Positions 1 through 9,457 of a DNA stretch of 35,794 nt are shown piece by piece. The notes under the pieces are model-generated. The model was not told where the DNA came from and searched no databases. It saw only the letters and a list, made by a program, of their open reading frames with translations. The DNA comes from an uncultured Collinsella sp. (GTDB lineage Bacteria > Actinomycetota > Coriobacteriia > Coriobacteriales > Coriobacteriaceae). How positions within the stretch are numbered: the stretch's first letter is position 1; every line of letters begins with the position of its first letter. Where the stretch lies: the NCBI GenBank assembly GCA_900546115.1, contig URBQ01000031.1:1-35794 (forward strand), in the 5' to 3' direction. A program made the position numbers and the translations under genes.

Positions 1-115
1 TCCCCGCTCACGGCTCCGCAGGGTCGCGTTGAGGGAAGGCGATCCGGCCTCCCGCCCTGCGCTCCGGCTTCGGGTCGTCGCGTGCTCGTTACTGAAAAGC
101 TGATTAGAAGTTTGT
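1..115. other. Left edge, no assignable gene
   Basis: Two + strand frames are open from the window edge. One of them stops with TGA at 101-103, just before the terminator at 116, so this could be the last few codons of an upstream gene. The translation is arginine-rich and matches nothing I recognise, which is also what out-of-frame GC-rich DNA looks like. I cannot decide between the two. Confidence 0.3.
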
Positions 116-145
116 GTGCCGCCCCTTTTGGGGCGGCACGTTTTT
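116..145 (+). terminator. Rho-independent terminator
   Basis: A perfect 10-bp stem (GTGCCGCCCC / GGGGCGGCAC) with a TTTT loop is followed by GTTTTT. It probably ends a + strand unit that begins left of the window. A second short palindrome follows at 147-167; read on the minus strand it contains GGGGACAGGG, so it belongs to the GGGAC repeat family seen across the window. Confidence 0.85.
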
Positions 146-398
146 GTGTGGGGGCCCTGTCCCCACAATTTTCGTCAAGCTTTTGGTTAGATTTTGGTCA
201 GTTGGCGTAAGGGTGGAAGGCCAAAAGATTGTTGGCGAAAAAAGCTCAGAGAAAGTGCTGGTAGGGGAGTTGTTGAGGTTTTCGACAGCTTTTGTCAACA
301 AGAAACTTTGCGGCTATTGCTACGGATTGCGTTGTCGCGGTCATGGCGGTGCGGGATGCTGGGCGTAAGCGTCGAATGCTCCGATTTTGGAGGCCAGC

Positions 399-833
399 AT
401 GGATTTGTTTCTTGAGACTCCGCAGCAACAAGCTGAGCGCATGCTGCGTCAGCAGCAACGACTCATGGAGATGCAAATGCAAGGGGCGGCAGTCCAGCCC
501 TTTGCGCAAAATGTCGTGCCCGCTGCTGTACCTGCAGCTGTGCCCGGGTGTGAATCGGCACCAGAGGCCTATTCCGTACAGCAAGATTCATATGCGCAGG
601 AGCTCGCGTTCGACAAGCGTCGTGCGCGTCGTCGCCGCGTGGGCCAGCGCCTGCGCACCTTGGCGATGATCATGCTCATCCCGCTGGGGCTTGCGGCCAT
701 CTTTCTGGCGTCGTATGCCCTCACGTGCATCCTCAACGGCGCATCGCCCAACGAGGTGCTCCAGCATCTAGCGGCCCTAGGCCAGCGCTTAGGTGACGTC
801 ATAACAACCATCCGCGCCGGCTGGGAGAGTTAG
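399..833 (+). CDS. Small single-pass membrane protein, function unknown
   Basis: This 144-residue protein has a Gln/Met-rich N-terminus (about 1-30), an Ala/Pro/Val-rich middle, a very basic stretch (KRRARRRR, about 73-80) and one hydrophobic segment at about 88-112. It ends in a short amphipathic tail. The basic run before the membrane segment predicts that the N-terminal domain stays in the cytoplasm. I chose ATG 399 because GGAGG at 389-393 sits five bases upstream; a TTG at 387 is in frame but lies under that ribosome site. I do not recognise a family. It stands alone, about 150 bp before the next gene. Confidence 0.6.
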   Translation: MDLFLETPQQQAERMLRQQQRLMEMQMQGAAVQPFAQNVVPAAVPAAVPGCESAPEAYSVQQDSYAQELAFDKRRARRRRVGQRLRTLAMIMLIPLGLAAIFLASYALTCILNGASPNEVLQHLAALGQRLGDVITTIRAGWES

Positions 834-981
834 CGTTTGTCACATTAGGACTTCTAGGGTGTAGGGATTCTCGCCACGAGTAGGATTCTTGCATCCTGTG
901 GGTCCTGTCGTGCGACTGAATAGTATTATTGAAGATGAATAATAATAAGGGATACAGGTAATACAAAAAGGAGGTGCTCGG

Positions 982-1545
982 TTGAATCTGACCTTTGAGG
1001 GATTCTTAAAAGGCTATTGCCGAGAGCTATCCGGACAGCAGTCGCTGAGTTTTAGAAAATTGGTTGAGCAGGCGACGACGGATGCGCCGCGCGTGGCGGA
1101 GGCTCTGTTTTTGCTCGCTTTGGCGCAAGGAAAAGCCGAATACGTTCTGGGTTTATCCGAGGGCTCGTGGATGGAACGGGATTATCGAGACGTTTTATCC
1201 TTGTACGGTCAAGCGGGTAGCATGGCGTCTCTATGCGCCAAAAGTGAGCTCCCTAATCGTTATGCCAACGTTTGGCGTGCGTATAGAGCGGTGAAGGAAA
1301 AGCCGGCGGCCGATAGAAGGGTGAACGCCCTGATGAGAAAGAAAACGCTGGAAGCATTGGAGGAATCGGGTGTAACGCGCTATGGCCTCTGCCGTGCTCT
1401 GCGCCTGAATAAAGGAAACGTATACGCATACTTGGCCGGCGATGACTCAAAGGTGAGCAGGAAAACGGCGCGCCGCATTATGGAATATGCGGAGGAGAGG
1501 GGCGCCCAAGAAGGGGCCGGGCGCCCGGTGTGTGTGGCGGGGTAA
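982..1545 (+). CDS. Helix-turn-helix protein, hypothetical regulator
   Basis: This 187-residue protein has a C-terminal helix-turn-helix at about 128-172 (GVTRYGLCRALRLNKGNVYAYL, here split as GVTRYGLCRAL then RLNKGNVYAYL). It resembles an XRE-like DNA-binding unit. The N-terminal 120 residues are helical and unrecognised. It starts at TTG 982, supported by an AAAAAGGAGGTG ribosome site at 966-975. The upstream 915-960 is AT-rich (TAGTATTATTG and AATAATAATAAGGG), unlike its surroundings, and likely contains the promoter. The codon use is less GC-biased than in rmuC next door, so this may be an accessory gene. A DNA-binding role is likely; its targets are unknown. Confidence 0.65.
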   Translation: MNLTFEGFLKGYCRELSGQQSLSFRKLVEQATTDAPRVAEALFLLALAQGKAEYVLGLSEGSWMERDYRDVLSLYGQAGSMASLCAKSELPNRYANVWRAYRAVKEKPAADRRVNALMRKKTLEALEESGVTRYGLCRALRLNKGNVYAYLAGDDSKVSRKTARRIMEYAEERGAQEGAGRPVCVAG

Positions 1546-1596
1546 GATTGATCGCGGTTTTGATTGATGATCGATTGGGTTTGTTGGGCGGAGTTT

Positions 1597-2952
1597 ATGT
1601 CTGCAATTGATATTGCACTTATTGTGATTGCTTTGGTGGCGGTGGGGGTCGCTGCGGCCTGTGCCCTGCAGCTCAAGGGCCTTCGTGCCGAGTTGCGGGA
1701 GCGTGGCGACAGTAGCGCGGAAACGCTGGCAGCACTCGAGCAGGCCAACAACGCGCTCGATGCCCTGAACGTCGCGCTGGCCGAAACACGCCGCACGGCC
1801 AATGCCATCGCGCAGCAGCAGACGACCGATGCGGCCGTGGAGCAGCAGCGCTACCTGACCATCGCGCGTGAGTTCTCGCAGGCGGGCGACCGTATGGATG
1901 ACCTGCGCCGCGAGACGACCCAACAGCTCGGCGCCAACCGCGAGGGCATCGAGCAGCGCCTAGACAAGGTGCGCGAGACGGTCGATGCCCAGCTGGGCGC
2001 CATCCGCAAGGACAACAACGTGCAGCTCGATCAGATGCGCGCGACGGTGGACGAGAAACTCTCCCGCACGCTCAACGACCGTCTGTCGGCATCGTTTAAG
2101 CAGGTGAGCGACCAGCTCGAGGCCGTGTATAAGGGCCTGGGCGATATGCAATCTATCGCCACCGGCGTGGGCGACCTTAAACGCGTGCTGGGCAATGTCA
2201 AGGCGCGTGGCATTTTGGGCGAGGTGCAGCTGGGCGCGATCCTGGCGGACATCCTTACGCCCGACCAGTATCTGGAAAACGTCGCCACCAAGCCCGGCGC
2301 CTCGGAGCGCGTTGAGTTTGCCGTCAAGCTGCCGGTAGACGAGGGAGACCCCGTACTGCTGCCGATTGACTCCAAATTCCCGGGCGACGCGTACGAGCAT
2401 CTGCTCGATGCCCAGGAGTCGGGCGACGCGGATGCCGTCGCCGCCGCGCGCAAGACGCTTGACGCTATGGTCAAGCGTGAGGCAAAGGACATCTGCGAAA
2501 AGTATCTGAGCGTGCCCGTGACCACCAACTTTGGCATCATGTTCGTTCCGTTTGAGGGGCTGTACGCTGAGGTCGTCAGCCGCCCCGGGCTTATCGAGAC
2601 CCTGGGCCGCGACTATCATGTCAACGTTGCCGGCCCTAGCACCATGGCGGCCATTCTCAACAGCCTGCAGATGAGTTACCAAACGTTTAAGCTGCAAAAA
2701 CGCACCGACGATGTACTGCGCGTGCTCTCCGCTGTCAAGGCCGAGCTGCCGCGCTATCAAAAGGCGCTGCGCCGCGCCCAGCAGCAGATCGAGACCGCGG
2801 GCAAAACGGTCGAGGGTATCATCACCACGCGCACCAACGTCATGGAGCGCAAGCTCAAGGACATCGACGCGCTGGAAGACGCCGGCCAAGCCGATGGGAT
2901 CTTGGGACTCACGTCCGCGAGCCTTCTCGCGGACCAAGAAGACGAGGACTAA
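1597..2952 (+). CDS. rmuC: RmuC family DNA recombination protein
   Basis: This 451-residue protein has an N-terminal membrane anchor (about 5-27), a long coiled-coil region (about 28-185) and an RmuC domain from about 190 to 430. Landmarks are ARGILGEVQLGAIL (203-216) and the conserved IDSKFPGDAY near 257-266. RmuC proteins resemble nucleases and limit DNA rearrangement at inverted repeats; the exact reaction is not well defined. ATG 1597 places the membrane helix at the N-terminus and has GGAG just upstream at close spacing. In-frame TTG/ATG codons at 1564-1569 would add an odd WVCW leader. It is followed by a terminator. Confidence 0.9.
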   Translation: MSAIDIALIVIALVAVGVAAACALQLKGLRAELRERGDSSAETLAALEQANNALDALNVALAETRRTANAIAQQQTTDAAVEQQRYLTIAREFSQAGDRMDDLRRETTQQLGANREGIEQRLDKVRETVDAQLGAIRKDNNVQLDQMRATVDEKLSRTLNDRLSASFKQVSDQLEAVYKGLGDMQSIATGVGDLKRVLGNVKARGILGEVQLGAILADILTPDQYLENVATKPGASERVEFAVKLPVDEGDPVLLPIDSKFPGDAYEHLLDAQESGDADAVAAARKTLDAMVKREAKDICEKYLSVPVTTNFGIMFVPFEGLYAEVVSRPGLIETLGRDYHVNVAGPSTMAAILNSLQMSYQTFKLQKRTDDVLRVLSAVKAELPRYQKALRRAQQQIETAGKTVEGIITTRTNVMERKLKDIDALEDAGQADGILGLTSASLLADQEDED

Positions 2953-2963
2953 TTGCAACAAGA

Positions 2964-3004
2964 CGGTGGGGCACCGGCGCAAACGCGGGCGCCCCACCGG
3001 TTTT
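2964..3004 (+). terminator. Terminator after rmuC
   Basis: A 9-bp stem (CGGTGGGGC at 2964-2972 with GCCCCACCG at 2991-2999) is followed by GTTTT. It lies 11 bases after the rmuC stop and separates rmuC from the ABC exporter gene. Confidence 0.8.
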
Positions 3005-3079
3005 CGTATCGCACTTGTCTGAAGCGTGCTCCAATGTGCAACAATGGCGTTTCGCCCTATCAGACGCGAAAGGAAGCCC

Positions 3080-4882
3080 ATGTCTCAGAGAAGCACCAGC
3101 CCGCTCAAACGCTCCACCGTTCGCCGCACGCTTCAGCGTTTTTGGGACGTCACGCGCACACAGCCGCTGATTGTCTTTCTCTCGGTGTTCTCGTCGGCGG
3201 GCTACATCTTTTTGCTCACGTTTGCCAACACCTACGTGATGGCCCTTATCGTTGACCGCGTTCAGGCCGGCCCCGTGGCGGGTGACCAGGTGTTTGAGGT
3301 CTTTGGCCCCTATATCCTGGCGCTCGTACTCGTTAACCTGGTGGGTCAGATCCTCTCCAAGCTGCAGGACTACACCGTCTACAAGCTCGAGATTGCGGGC
3401 AACTATCACCTGGCGCGTCTATGCTTCGACACGCTCTCCAACCAATCCATGACATTCCATGCCAGCCGCTTTGGCGGATCGCTTGTGAGCCAGACAAGCC
3501 GTTTTATGAGCGGCTACACGGGTCTGGTCGACGTGACGGTGTATTCGCTCATCCCCACCATCACCTCGGTCATCTGCACCGTGGCCGCACTCGCCCCGGT
3601 GGTGCCGACGTTTACCGTGATCCTGGTGTGCATCATGGTCGTCTACATTGCGTTTGTCTGGCTTATGTACAAGCGCATCATGCCGCTTTCGGCCGCGACG
3701 TCCGCCGCGCAAAACAAGCTCTCGGGCGTGCTGTCCGACGCGGTCACGAACATCCTGGCCGTCAAGACCTGCGGGCGCGAGGACTTTGAACGCGATCTGT
3801 TCGACGCCGCCGATCGTGCCGCGCGCGACGCCGAGACGGTCTCGATGCACGCCATGATGCAGCGCAACTTTACGACCTCGGGCCTTATCGTCATCACCAT
3901 GGCCGTGGTGAGTGTGTTTGTGGCGGGCGGCAACGCGTGGTTTGGCATCTCGGCCGGCTCGCTCGTCATGATCTTTACCTACACCTATAACCTCACCATG
4001 CGTCTGAACTACGTGAGTTCCATGATGCAGCGCATCAACCGCGCTTTGGGCGATGCGGCCGAGATGACGCGCGTGCTGGACGAGCCGCGTCTGGTGGCAG
4101 ACGACGAGAACGCTCCCGAGCTTAAAGTGACCGAAGGTGCGATTGATTTTGAGCACCTGAGCTTTGCATATCGTGACGCCGCGGCGGGCGAGAACGTGTT
4201 CGACGACCTGACGCTTCACGTGGCGGCGGGCCAGCGCGTGGGCCTGGTGGGTAAATCGGGCTCGGGCAAGTCGACGCTTACCAAGCTGTTGCTGCGCTTG
4301 GACGATGTGCAGGGCGGCCGCGTGCTCGTGGACGGCCAGAACGTCTCGCGCTGTACGCAGCAGAGCCTTCGCCGCCAGGTTGCCTACGTGCCGCAGGAGG
4401 CGCTGCTGTTTCACCGCTCCATTCGCGAAAACATTGCCTACGGTCGTCCCAACGCCACTGATGAGCAGATTCGTGAGGCGGCGCGCCTGGCCAATGCCCT
4501 GGAGTTTATCGACCGCTTGCCCCGTGGCTTTGACACCATGGTGGGCGAGCGTGGCGTTAAGCTCTCGGGCGGCCAGCGTCAGCGTGTGGCTATCGCCCGC
4601 GCCATCCTAACCGACGCGCCGATTCTGGTGCTCGATGAGGCGACCTCTGCCCTCGACAGCGAGTCCGAGGCGCTGGTGCAGGAGGCGCTCGAAAACCTGA
4701 TGCGTGGACGTACCTCCATTGTGGTGGCGCACCGCCTGTCCACCGTGGCGGCGCTCGATCGCATTGTGGTGCTGGCGGATGGCGAGATCGTCGAGGACGG
4801 CACGCATGTGCAGCTCGTCGAGGCGGGCGGCGAGTACGCGAGCCTGTGGAGTCGTCAGACCGGCGCATTCTTGGAGGCGTAA
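3080..4882 (+). CDS. ABC exporter half-transporter (fused membrane and ATPase domains)
   Basis: This 600-residue protein has a six-helix ABC membrane domain (about 25-310) followed by a complete nucleotide-binding domain (about 350-590). Visible motifs are Walker A GKSGSGKST (391-399), signature LSGGQRQR (495-502), Walker B ILVLDEATS (515-523) with Glu520, and the switch His551 (VAHRLS). It is built like MsbA/LmrA-type exporters that act as dimers. The substrate cannot be read from sequence. The start is ATG 3080 with AAAGGA upstream; an in-frame start at 3026 has no ribosome site. It is a single gene with no second half-transporter beside it, so it is probably a homodimer. Confidence 0.9.
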   Translation: MSQRSTSPLKRSTVRRTLQRFWDVTRTQPLIVFLSVFSSAGYIFLLTFANTYVMALIVDRVQAGPVAGDQVFEVFGPYILALVLVNLVGQILSKLQDYTVYKLEIAGNYHLARLCFDTLSNQSMTFHASRFGGSLVSQTSRFMSGYTGLVDVTVYSLIPTITSVICTVAALAPVVPTFTVILVCIMVVYIAFVWLMYKRIMPLSAATSAAQNKLSGVLSDAVTNILAVKTCGREDFERDLFDAADRAARDAETVSMHAMMQRNFTTSGLIVITMAVVSVFVAGGNAWFGISAGSLVMIFTYTYNLTMRLNYVSSMMQRINRALGDAAEMTRVLDEPRLVADDENAPELKVTEGAIDFEHLSFAYRDAAAGENVFDDLTLHVAAGQRVGLVGKSGSGKSTLTKLLLRLDDVQGGRVLVDGQNVSRCTQQSLRRQVAYVPQEALLFHRSIRENIAYGRPNATDEQIREAARLANALEFIDRLPRGFDTMVGERGVKLSGGQRQRVAIARAILTDAPILVLDEATSALDSESEALVQEALENLMRGRTSIVVAHRLSTVAALDRIVVLADGEIVEDGTHVQLVEAGGEYASLWSRQTGAFLEA

Positions 4883-4945
4883 GCGTCTCGGACGTGGGAC
4901 AATTGTGCCTATCAGTTTATTGTGCCGTTGAGCCGAGGAGTCGTT

Positions 4946-5611
4946 ATGCCACGCGAGACCAATGCCGCCAAGCGCGAGCGCGCCATCGAGGTGTGTGAGC
5001 GCCTCAACCGTCGCTATGGCCCGGTCGAGTGCTTTTTGGACCACGAGAATCCCTTCCGCCTGCTGATCGCGGTGCTGCTTTCGGCGCAAACGACCGATGC
5101 GCAGGTCAACAAGGTGACGCCGCGGCTGTTTGCCCAGTGGCCCACGCCCGAGGCCATGGCCGGGGCGAGCGTGGCTGACGTGGCGGACACCATCAGGTCA
5201 CTCGGCTTCTACAAGAGCAAAGCCAAGCATGCCGTCGAGGCCGCGCAGATGATCGTCGCCGACTATGGCGGCGAGGTGCCGGCCGACATGAAGGAACTCG
5301 TGAAGCTGCCGGGCGTGGGACGCAAGACGGCGAACATCGTGCTCAACGTGGGGTATGGCATCGTGGAGGGCATTGCGGTGGACACGCACGTCAACCGCAT
5401 TGCGCACCGCCTGATGCTGAGCCCCAAGACGCATGCCAAGGAGCCGCTCAAGACCGAGCAGGATCTGCTCAAGATTTTGCCGCGCGAGTATTGGGAGTCG
5501 GTCAACCACCAGTGGATCACCTTCGGTCGCGAGATCTGCGACGCCCGCAAACCCAAGTGTGACGAGTGTCCGCTGGCAGATTTGTGCCCCAGCGTGCGCG
5601 TAGCGGGGTAG
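4946..5611 (+). CDS. nth: Endonuclease III (DNA glycosylase/AP lyase)
   Basis: This 221-residue protein, of normal length for Nth, removes oxidised pyrimidines and cuts at abasic sites in base excision repair. The helix-hairpin-helix LPGVGRKTA (121-129) carries the catalytic Lys127, and Asp146 lies in VDTHV. Four cysteines at 198, 205, 208 and 214 have the C-x6-C-x2-C-x5-C spacing of the [4Fe-4S] cluster. ATG 4946 has GAGGAG five bases upstream and is preferred to GTG 4922. It is followed closely by mfd, so two repair genes sit side by side. Confidence 0.96.
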   Translation: MPRETNAAKRERAIEVCERLNRRYGPVECFLDHENPFRLLIAVLLSAQTTDAQVNKVTPRLFAQWPTPEAMAGASVADVADTIRSLGFYKSKAKHAVEAAQMIVADYGGEVPADMKELVKLPGVGRKTANIVLNVGYGIVEGIAVDTHVNRIAHRLMLSPKTHAKEPLKTEQDLLKILPREYWESVNHQWITFGREICDARKPKCDECPLADLCPSVRVAG

Positions 5612-5715
5612 GGCGGAACGCATCTTCGTCTGGCGTTTTTTGCGGGGCTGGGTTTGCCCTTGAGCCGGAGTCCTCTCCATGCGCTACCATGACAGACAAT
5701 GTATTTGACGTACGA

Positions 5716-5743
5716 CCCGCCGAGCTTGCCCCGGCGGGCTTTT
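5716..5743 (+). terminator. Hairpin with T-run between nth and mfd
   Basis: CCCGCCG (5716-5722) pairs with CGGCGGG (5732-5738), followed by CTTTT. It lies about 25 bases upstream of the mfd start, so it can act as the nth terminator or as an attenuator in the mfd leader. Confidence 0.6.
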
Positions 5744-5768
5744 GGCGTTGCGATGCCGGAGGAACAGC

Positions 5769-8700
5769 ATGCTCATTCACCGTATAGCCGCGCAGCTCTA
5801 CACTGCCGAGGCGCTGCAGACCGTCGAGGCCGGACTCGATGCCGGCGAGGACGTGACGCTGGCCGTGTCGCAGTCGGGCCGCACGCTCATGGCGGCAGCT
5901 CAGTTTGCGCGCCGTCCGCGTCCCACGGTCTACATCGTGAGCGGCGAGGACGCGGCCGATCGCGCCGCGCGCAGCCTGGCCGCCTATGTGGGTCTGGCGC
6001 ATGTGTGCCGCTTTCCCGAGCGCAAAGACTATCCATGGCGTGAGCAGGCGCCCGACGACGCCGAGGTGGCCCAACGCTGCGAGGCTTTAGGGCGCATCGT
6101 GCGCGGCGATAACTGCATCATGGTCGCCTCGGCCCGCGCGCTACTGCGTTGCGTGCCGCCGGTCGAGAGCCGCTATTGGGAGTCCACCACCTTTGCGGTG
6201 GGCGAGGAGATTCCCTTCGACGAGGTGCCGCAGCGCCTGGTGGGCATGGGCTACACCAATGCCGGCGCCGCCGACGCGCCCGGTCTGTTCCGCGTGCACG
6301 GCGACACCGTCGAGGTGTTTCCCGCACAGGAAAAGGCGCCCGTGCGCATTGAGTTTTTTGGCGACGAGATCGACCGCATCCGCCGCATGGTGAGCTCCAC
6401 GGGCCAAACCATCGGCAACGAGGACAGCATCGAGATCTTCCCCTGCCGTGAGCTGGCGCTTACCGACGATGCCGTCCACAACATGCACGTGGCGCTCTAT
6501 CGCGCCAGTCAGGACGACAGCAAACTGGCGGCGCTGCTCGAGATGGTGGATGCGCGTATCGTCACGCCCGAGCTCGACCGCTTTTTGCCGGTGATGTACG
6601 GCCAGACCGTAAGCCCGTTGGCGCACGTGAGCGGCAAGGCACTCGTGGTTCTGTCCGAGCCGCGCTCGCTGTTCGACGACTGCCTGCGTGCCTACGAGGA
6701 TATCGAGGCCCGTGCCGGCGAGGCGGGGATTGACCGCCTGGACGGTCTGTACGTGCGCGCTCAACAGCTCGATTTTGGTGCCCAGCAGCGCCTGAACTAC
6801 GTAAGCCTCATTCGTGCCGGCGGCGCGGTGACGGCCGAGCTCAAGATTGAGCAGCCTGCCATCGCAGGCTCGGACAACCGTTTTATGACGCGCATCCAGG
6901 AGGTCGTGGGCAAGCGCTATGCCTGCGTGTTTGCCATTCCCGACCGCGGCGCGCGTGAGTCGATGGAGCTCACCTTTGGCGACGAGGGCATTACCTTTGA
7001 GGAATCGCTGACCGCGGCGCCCGAAAATGCCGGCGCTATCGGCGACCGCGTGCGCGTGGCAGCGGCGGATTCCGCCGACCGTGCCGCACGCCAGGAGGCC
7101 CACGCTTCCATTCGCGAGCGTAAGGCCGACGCACTCAACGCCCGCTCGCTCGAGGCGGGCGCGGCCCAGGCTGCCGCCGGTGCCGCCGTGCCCACCATCT
7201 CGCGCGGGCGCGTGACCTTTGTCGATGCCGCCCTGCCGCAGGGCGTGGTGGTGCCCGATGCCAACCTGGCCGTGTTCTCGATCGCCGACCTCAACGCCCG
7301 TATGGATGCCAACCGCGCGCGCAGCCGCCGCAAGGTGGACATTACGCAGATCACCTTCCCGTTTAAGCCGGGCGACTACGTGGTGCACGCCACTCACGGC
7401 ATCGCACTCTTTAGCGAGATTGCGCGTCAGGAAGTGGGCGGCAAAGAGCGCGACTACTTTTTGCTGGAATATGCCGACGGCGACAAGCTCTACGTGCCGC
7501 TCGAGCAGGTCGACCGCATCACGCGCTATGTTGGCCCCGACGGCGACAAACCGCGCCTGACCAGGCTCAACACAGCCGACTGGACGCGCGCCACCAACAA
7601 GGCGCGCAAGAACGCCAAAAAGCTGGCGTTTGACCTGGTCGACCTGTATACGCGCCGCTCATCAATCGCGGGTATCGCCTGCCCGCCTGACACGCCCGAG
7701 CAGATCGAGATGGAGGAGAGCTTTCCTTACGACGAGACGCGCGACCAGCTGGAGGCCATCGCCGACATTAAGGCCGATATGGAGGCACCCAAGCCCATGG
7801 ACCGCCTGCTGTGCGGCGACGTGGGTTTTGGCAAGACCGAGGTTGCCCTGCGCGCGGCGTTTAAGTGCGTGGACTCCGGCCGCCAAGTCATGGTGCTCTG
7901 CCCCACGACCATTCTGGCCCAGCAGCACTACGAGACGTTCTTTGAGCGCTTTGCCCCGTTTGGCCTCGAGGTCGAAGTGCTCAGCCGCTTCCGCACCCCG
8001 GCGCAGCAAAAGCGCGCGCTCAAGGCGTTTGCCGAGGGCACGATCGACGTGCTCATCGGCACGCATCGTCTGCTTTCGGCCGACGTGAACCCCAAGAACC
8101 TGGGCCTGGTGATCATCGACGAGGAGCAGCGCTTTGGCGTGCAGCACAAGGAGCAGCTCAAGAACCTGCGCGAGCAGATTGACGTGCTCACGCTTTCGGC
8201 AACGCCTATTCCGCGAACCATGCAGATGGCCACGAGCGGCGTGCGCGACATGAGCCTGATCACGACGCCGCCGACTGGGCGTCGTCCCGTGATCGTGCAC
8301 GTGGGGGAGTACGACCCCGATGTGGTGAGCGCGGCGATTCGCCTGGAGGTGGGCCGCGGCGGTCAGGTGTATTACGTGTCCAACCGCGTCAAGACCATCG
8401 ACGACGCCGTGGCGCGCGTGCACGAGGCCGCGCCCGAGGCGCGCGTGGGCGTGGCGCACGGCAAGATGAGCCCGCGCGAGGTCGAGGACGTGATGATCGA
8501 GTTTGCGACCAAAAAGATCGACGTGCTCATCGCCACGACCATCGTGGAGAGCGGCATCGACAACGCGACCGCCAACACGCTGATCATCGAGGATTCGCAG
8601 CGTCTGGGCCTGGCGCAGCTCTACCAGCTCAAGGGCCGTGTGGGCCGTTCTTCCACGCAGGCCTACGCGTACTTTATGTTCCCGGGCGAGCTACCACTCA

Positions 8701-9401
8701 CCGAGGAGGCGACAGCGCGCCTGACCGCACTTTCCGAGTTCCAGGACCTGGGCAGCGGCATGCGCATCGCCATGCGCGACCTGGAGATCCGTGGTGCCGG
8801 CTCGCTTATGGGCGCCGAGCAGCACGGCAACCTGTCGAGCGTGGGCTTTGACCTGTTTACGCAGATGCTGGGCCAGGCGGTAGCCGAGGCGCGCGGCGAT
8901 GACGATGCCGGCGTGGAGGCGGCAAGCGTGGGCATTAACCTGCCGGCCGACTACTTCTTGTCCGAGGAGTACCTGCCGGCGGTGGATCAGCGCGTGCTCG
9001 TGTACCGCAGGCTCGCAGCGGCCGAGGACCTGGAGAGCATCGATGAGGTGCAGGAAGAGACCGAGGCCGCGCATGGCGAGCTGCCGTTGGCAGGACTCAA
9101 CCTGTTCAATCGCGCACGAATCCGCATTCGCGGCGAGCGCCTGGGGCTCGAGAGCGTCACGCTCAGCGGCGGTCGCATCACGTTTTTGGGCGTCGACGTG
9201 CCCAAGAAGGTGGCCTTTGAGCTAAAGACCCGCTATGGCGCGGTGAGCTTCCCCAAGAGCCGCAAACTGTCGGTGCCCTACAAGGCGGGCGCCGGCGCGG
9301 GCAGCGGCCTGGGTCGCGGTCTCGACGCCAACGACGGTACCGGCCCCGTGGCCGCGGCACTCATGCTGTTGCAGCAGTTGGGTGCGAGCGACGACGACTA
9401 A
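5769..9401 (+). CDS. mfd: Transcription-repair coupling factor Mfd
   Basis: This protein of about 1210 residues is a DNA translocase that removes stalled RNA polymerase and recruits UvrA for nucleotide excision repair. The order is an N-terminal UvrB-like region, a CarD-like RNA polymerase interaction domain near 530-590 (FKPGDYVVHATHGIA), then RecG-like motor domains with Walker A GDVGFGKT (683-690, Lys689) and DEEQ (784-787). It ends with the TRCF C-terminal domain. A low-complexity Ala/Gly/Arg insert lies near 440-490. ATG 5769 has GGAGG at 5758-5762, six bases away; an in-frame TTG at 5742 would precede that site. The length matches the family. Confidence 0.97.
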   Translation: MLIHRIAAQLYTAEALQTVEAGLDAGEDVTLAVSQSGRTLMAAAQFARRPRPTVYIVSGEDAADRAARSLAAYVGLAHVCRFPERKDYPWREQAPDDAEVAQRCEALGRIVRGDNCIMVASARALLRCVPPVESRYWESTTFAVGEEIPFDEVPQRLVGMGYTNAGAADAPGLFRVHGDTVEVFPAQEKAPVRIEFFGDEIDRIRRMVSSTGQTIGNEDSIEIFPCRELALTDDAVHNMHVALYRASQDDSKLAALLEMVDARIVTPELDRFLPVMYGQTVSPLAHVSGKALVVLSEPRSLFDDCLRAYEDIEARAGEAGIDRLDGLYVRAQQLDFGAQQRLNYVSLIRAGGAVTAELKIEQPAIAGSDNRFMTRIQEVVGKRYACVFAIPDRGARESMELTFGDEGITFEESLTAAPENAGAIGDRVRVAAADSADRAARQEAHASIRERKADALNARSLEAGAAQAAAGAAVPTISRGRVTFVDAALPQGVVVPDANLAVFSIADLNARMDANRARSRRKVDITQITFPFKPGDYVVHATHGIALFSEIARQEVGGKERDYFLLEYADGDKLYVPLEQVDRITRYVGPDGDKPRLTRLNTADWTRATNKARKNAKKLAFDLVDLYTRRSSIAGIACPPDTPEQIEMEESFPYDETRDQLEAIADIKADMEAPKPMDRLLCGDVGFGKTEVALRAAFKCVDSGRQVMVLCPTTILAQQHYETFFERFAPFGLEVEVLSRFRTPAQQKRALKAFAEGTIDVLIGTHRLLSADVNPKNLGLVIIDEEQRFGVQHKEQLKNLREQIDVLTLSATPIPRTMQMATSGVRDMSLITTPPTGRRPVIVHVGEYDPDVVSAAIRLEVGRGGQVYYVSNRVKTIDDAVARVHEAAPEARVGVAHGKMSPREVEDVMIEFATKKIDVLIATTIVESGIDNATANTLIIEDSQRLGLAQLYQLKGRVGRSSTQAYAYFMFPGELPLTEEATARLTALSEFQDLGSGMRIAMRDLEIRGAGSLMGAEQHGNLSSVGFDLFTQMLGQAVAEARGDDDAGVEAASVGINLPADYFLSEEYLPAVDQRVLVYRRLAAAEDLESIDEVQEETEAAHGELPLAGLNLFNRARIRIRGERLGLESVTLSGGRITFLGVDVPKKVAFELKTRYGAVSFPKSRKLSVPYKAGAGAGSGLGRGLDANDGTGPVAAALMLLQQLGASDDD

Positions 9402-9457
9402 CGGGTCGACGCTGCAAACGCCCCATTTGGGCACTCTGGTTCCATCGAAAGGAAAGC

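Noticed and set aside
6141..7397. Minus-strand open frame across mfd
   Set aside because: Antisense of a highly conserved gene; no start signals or family features.
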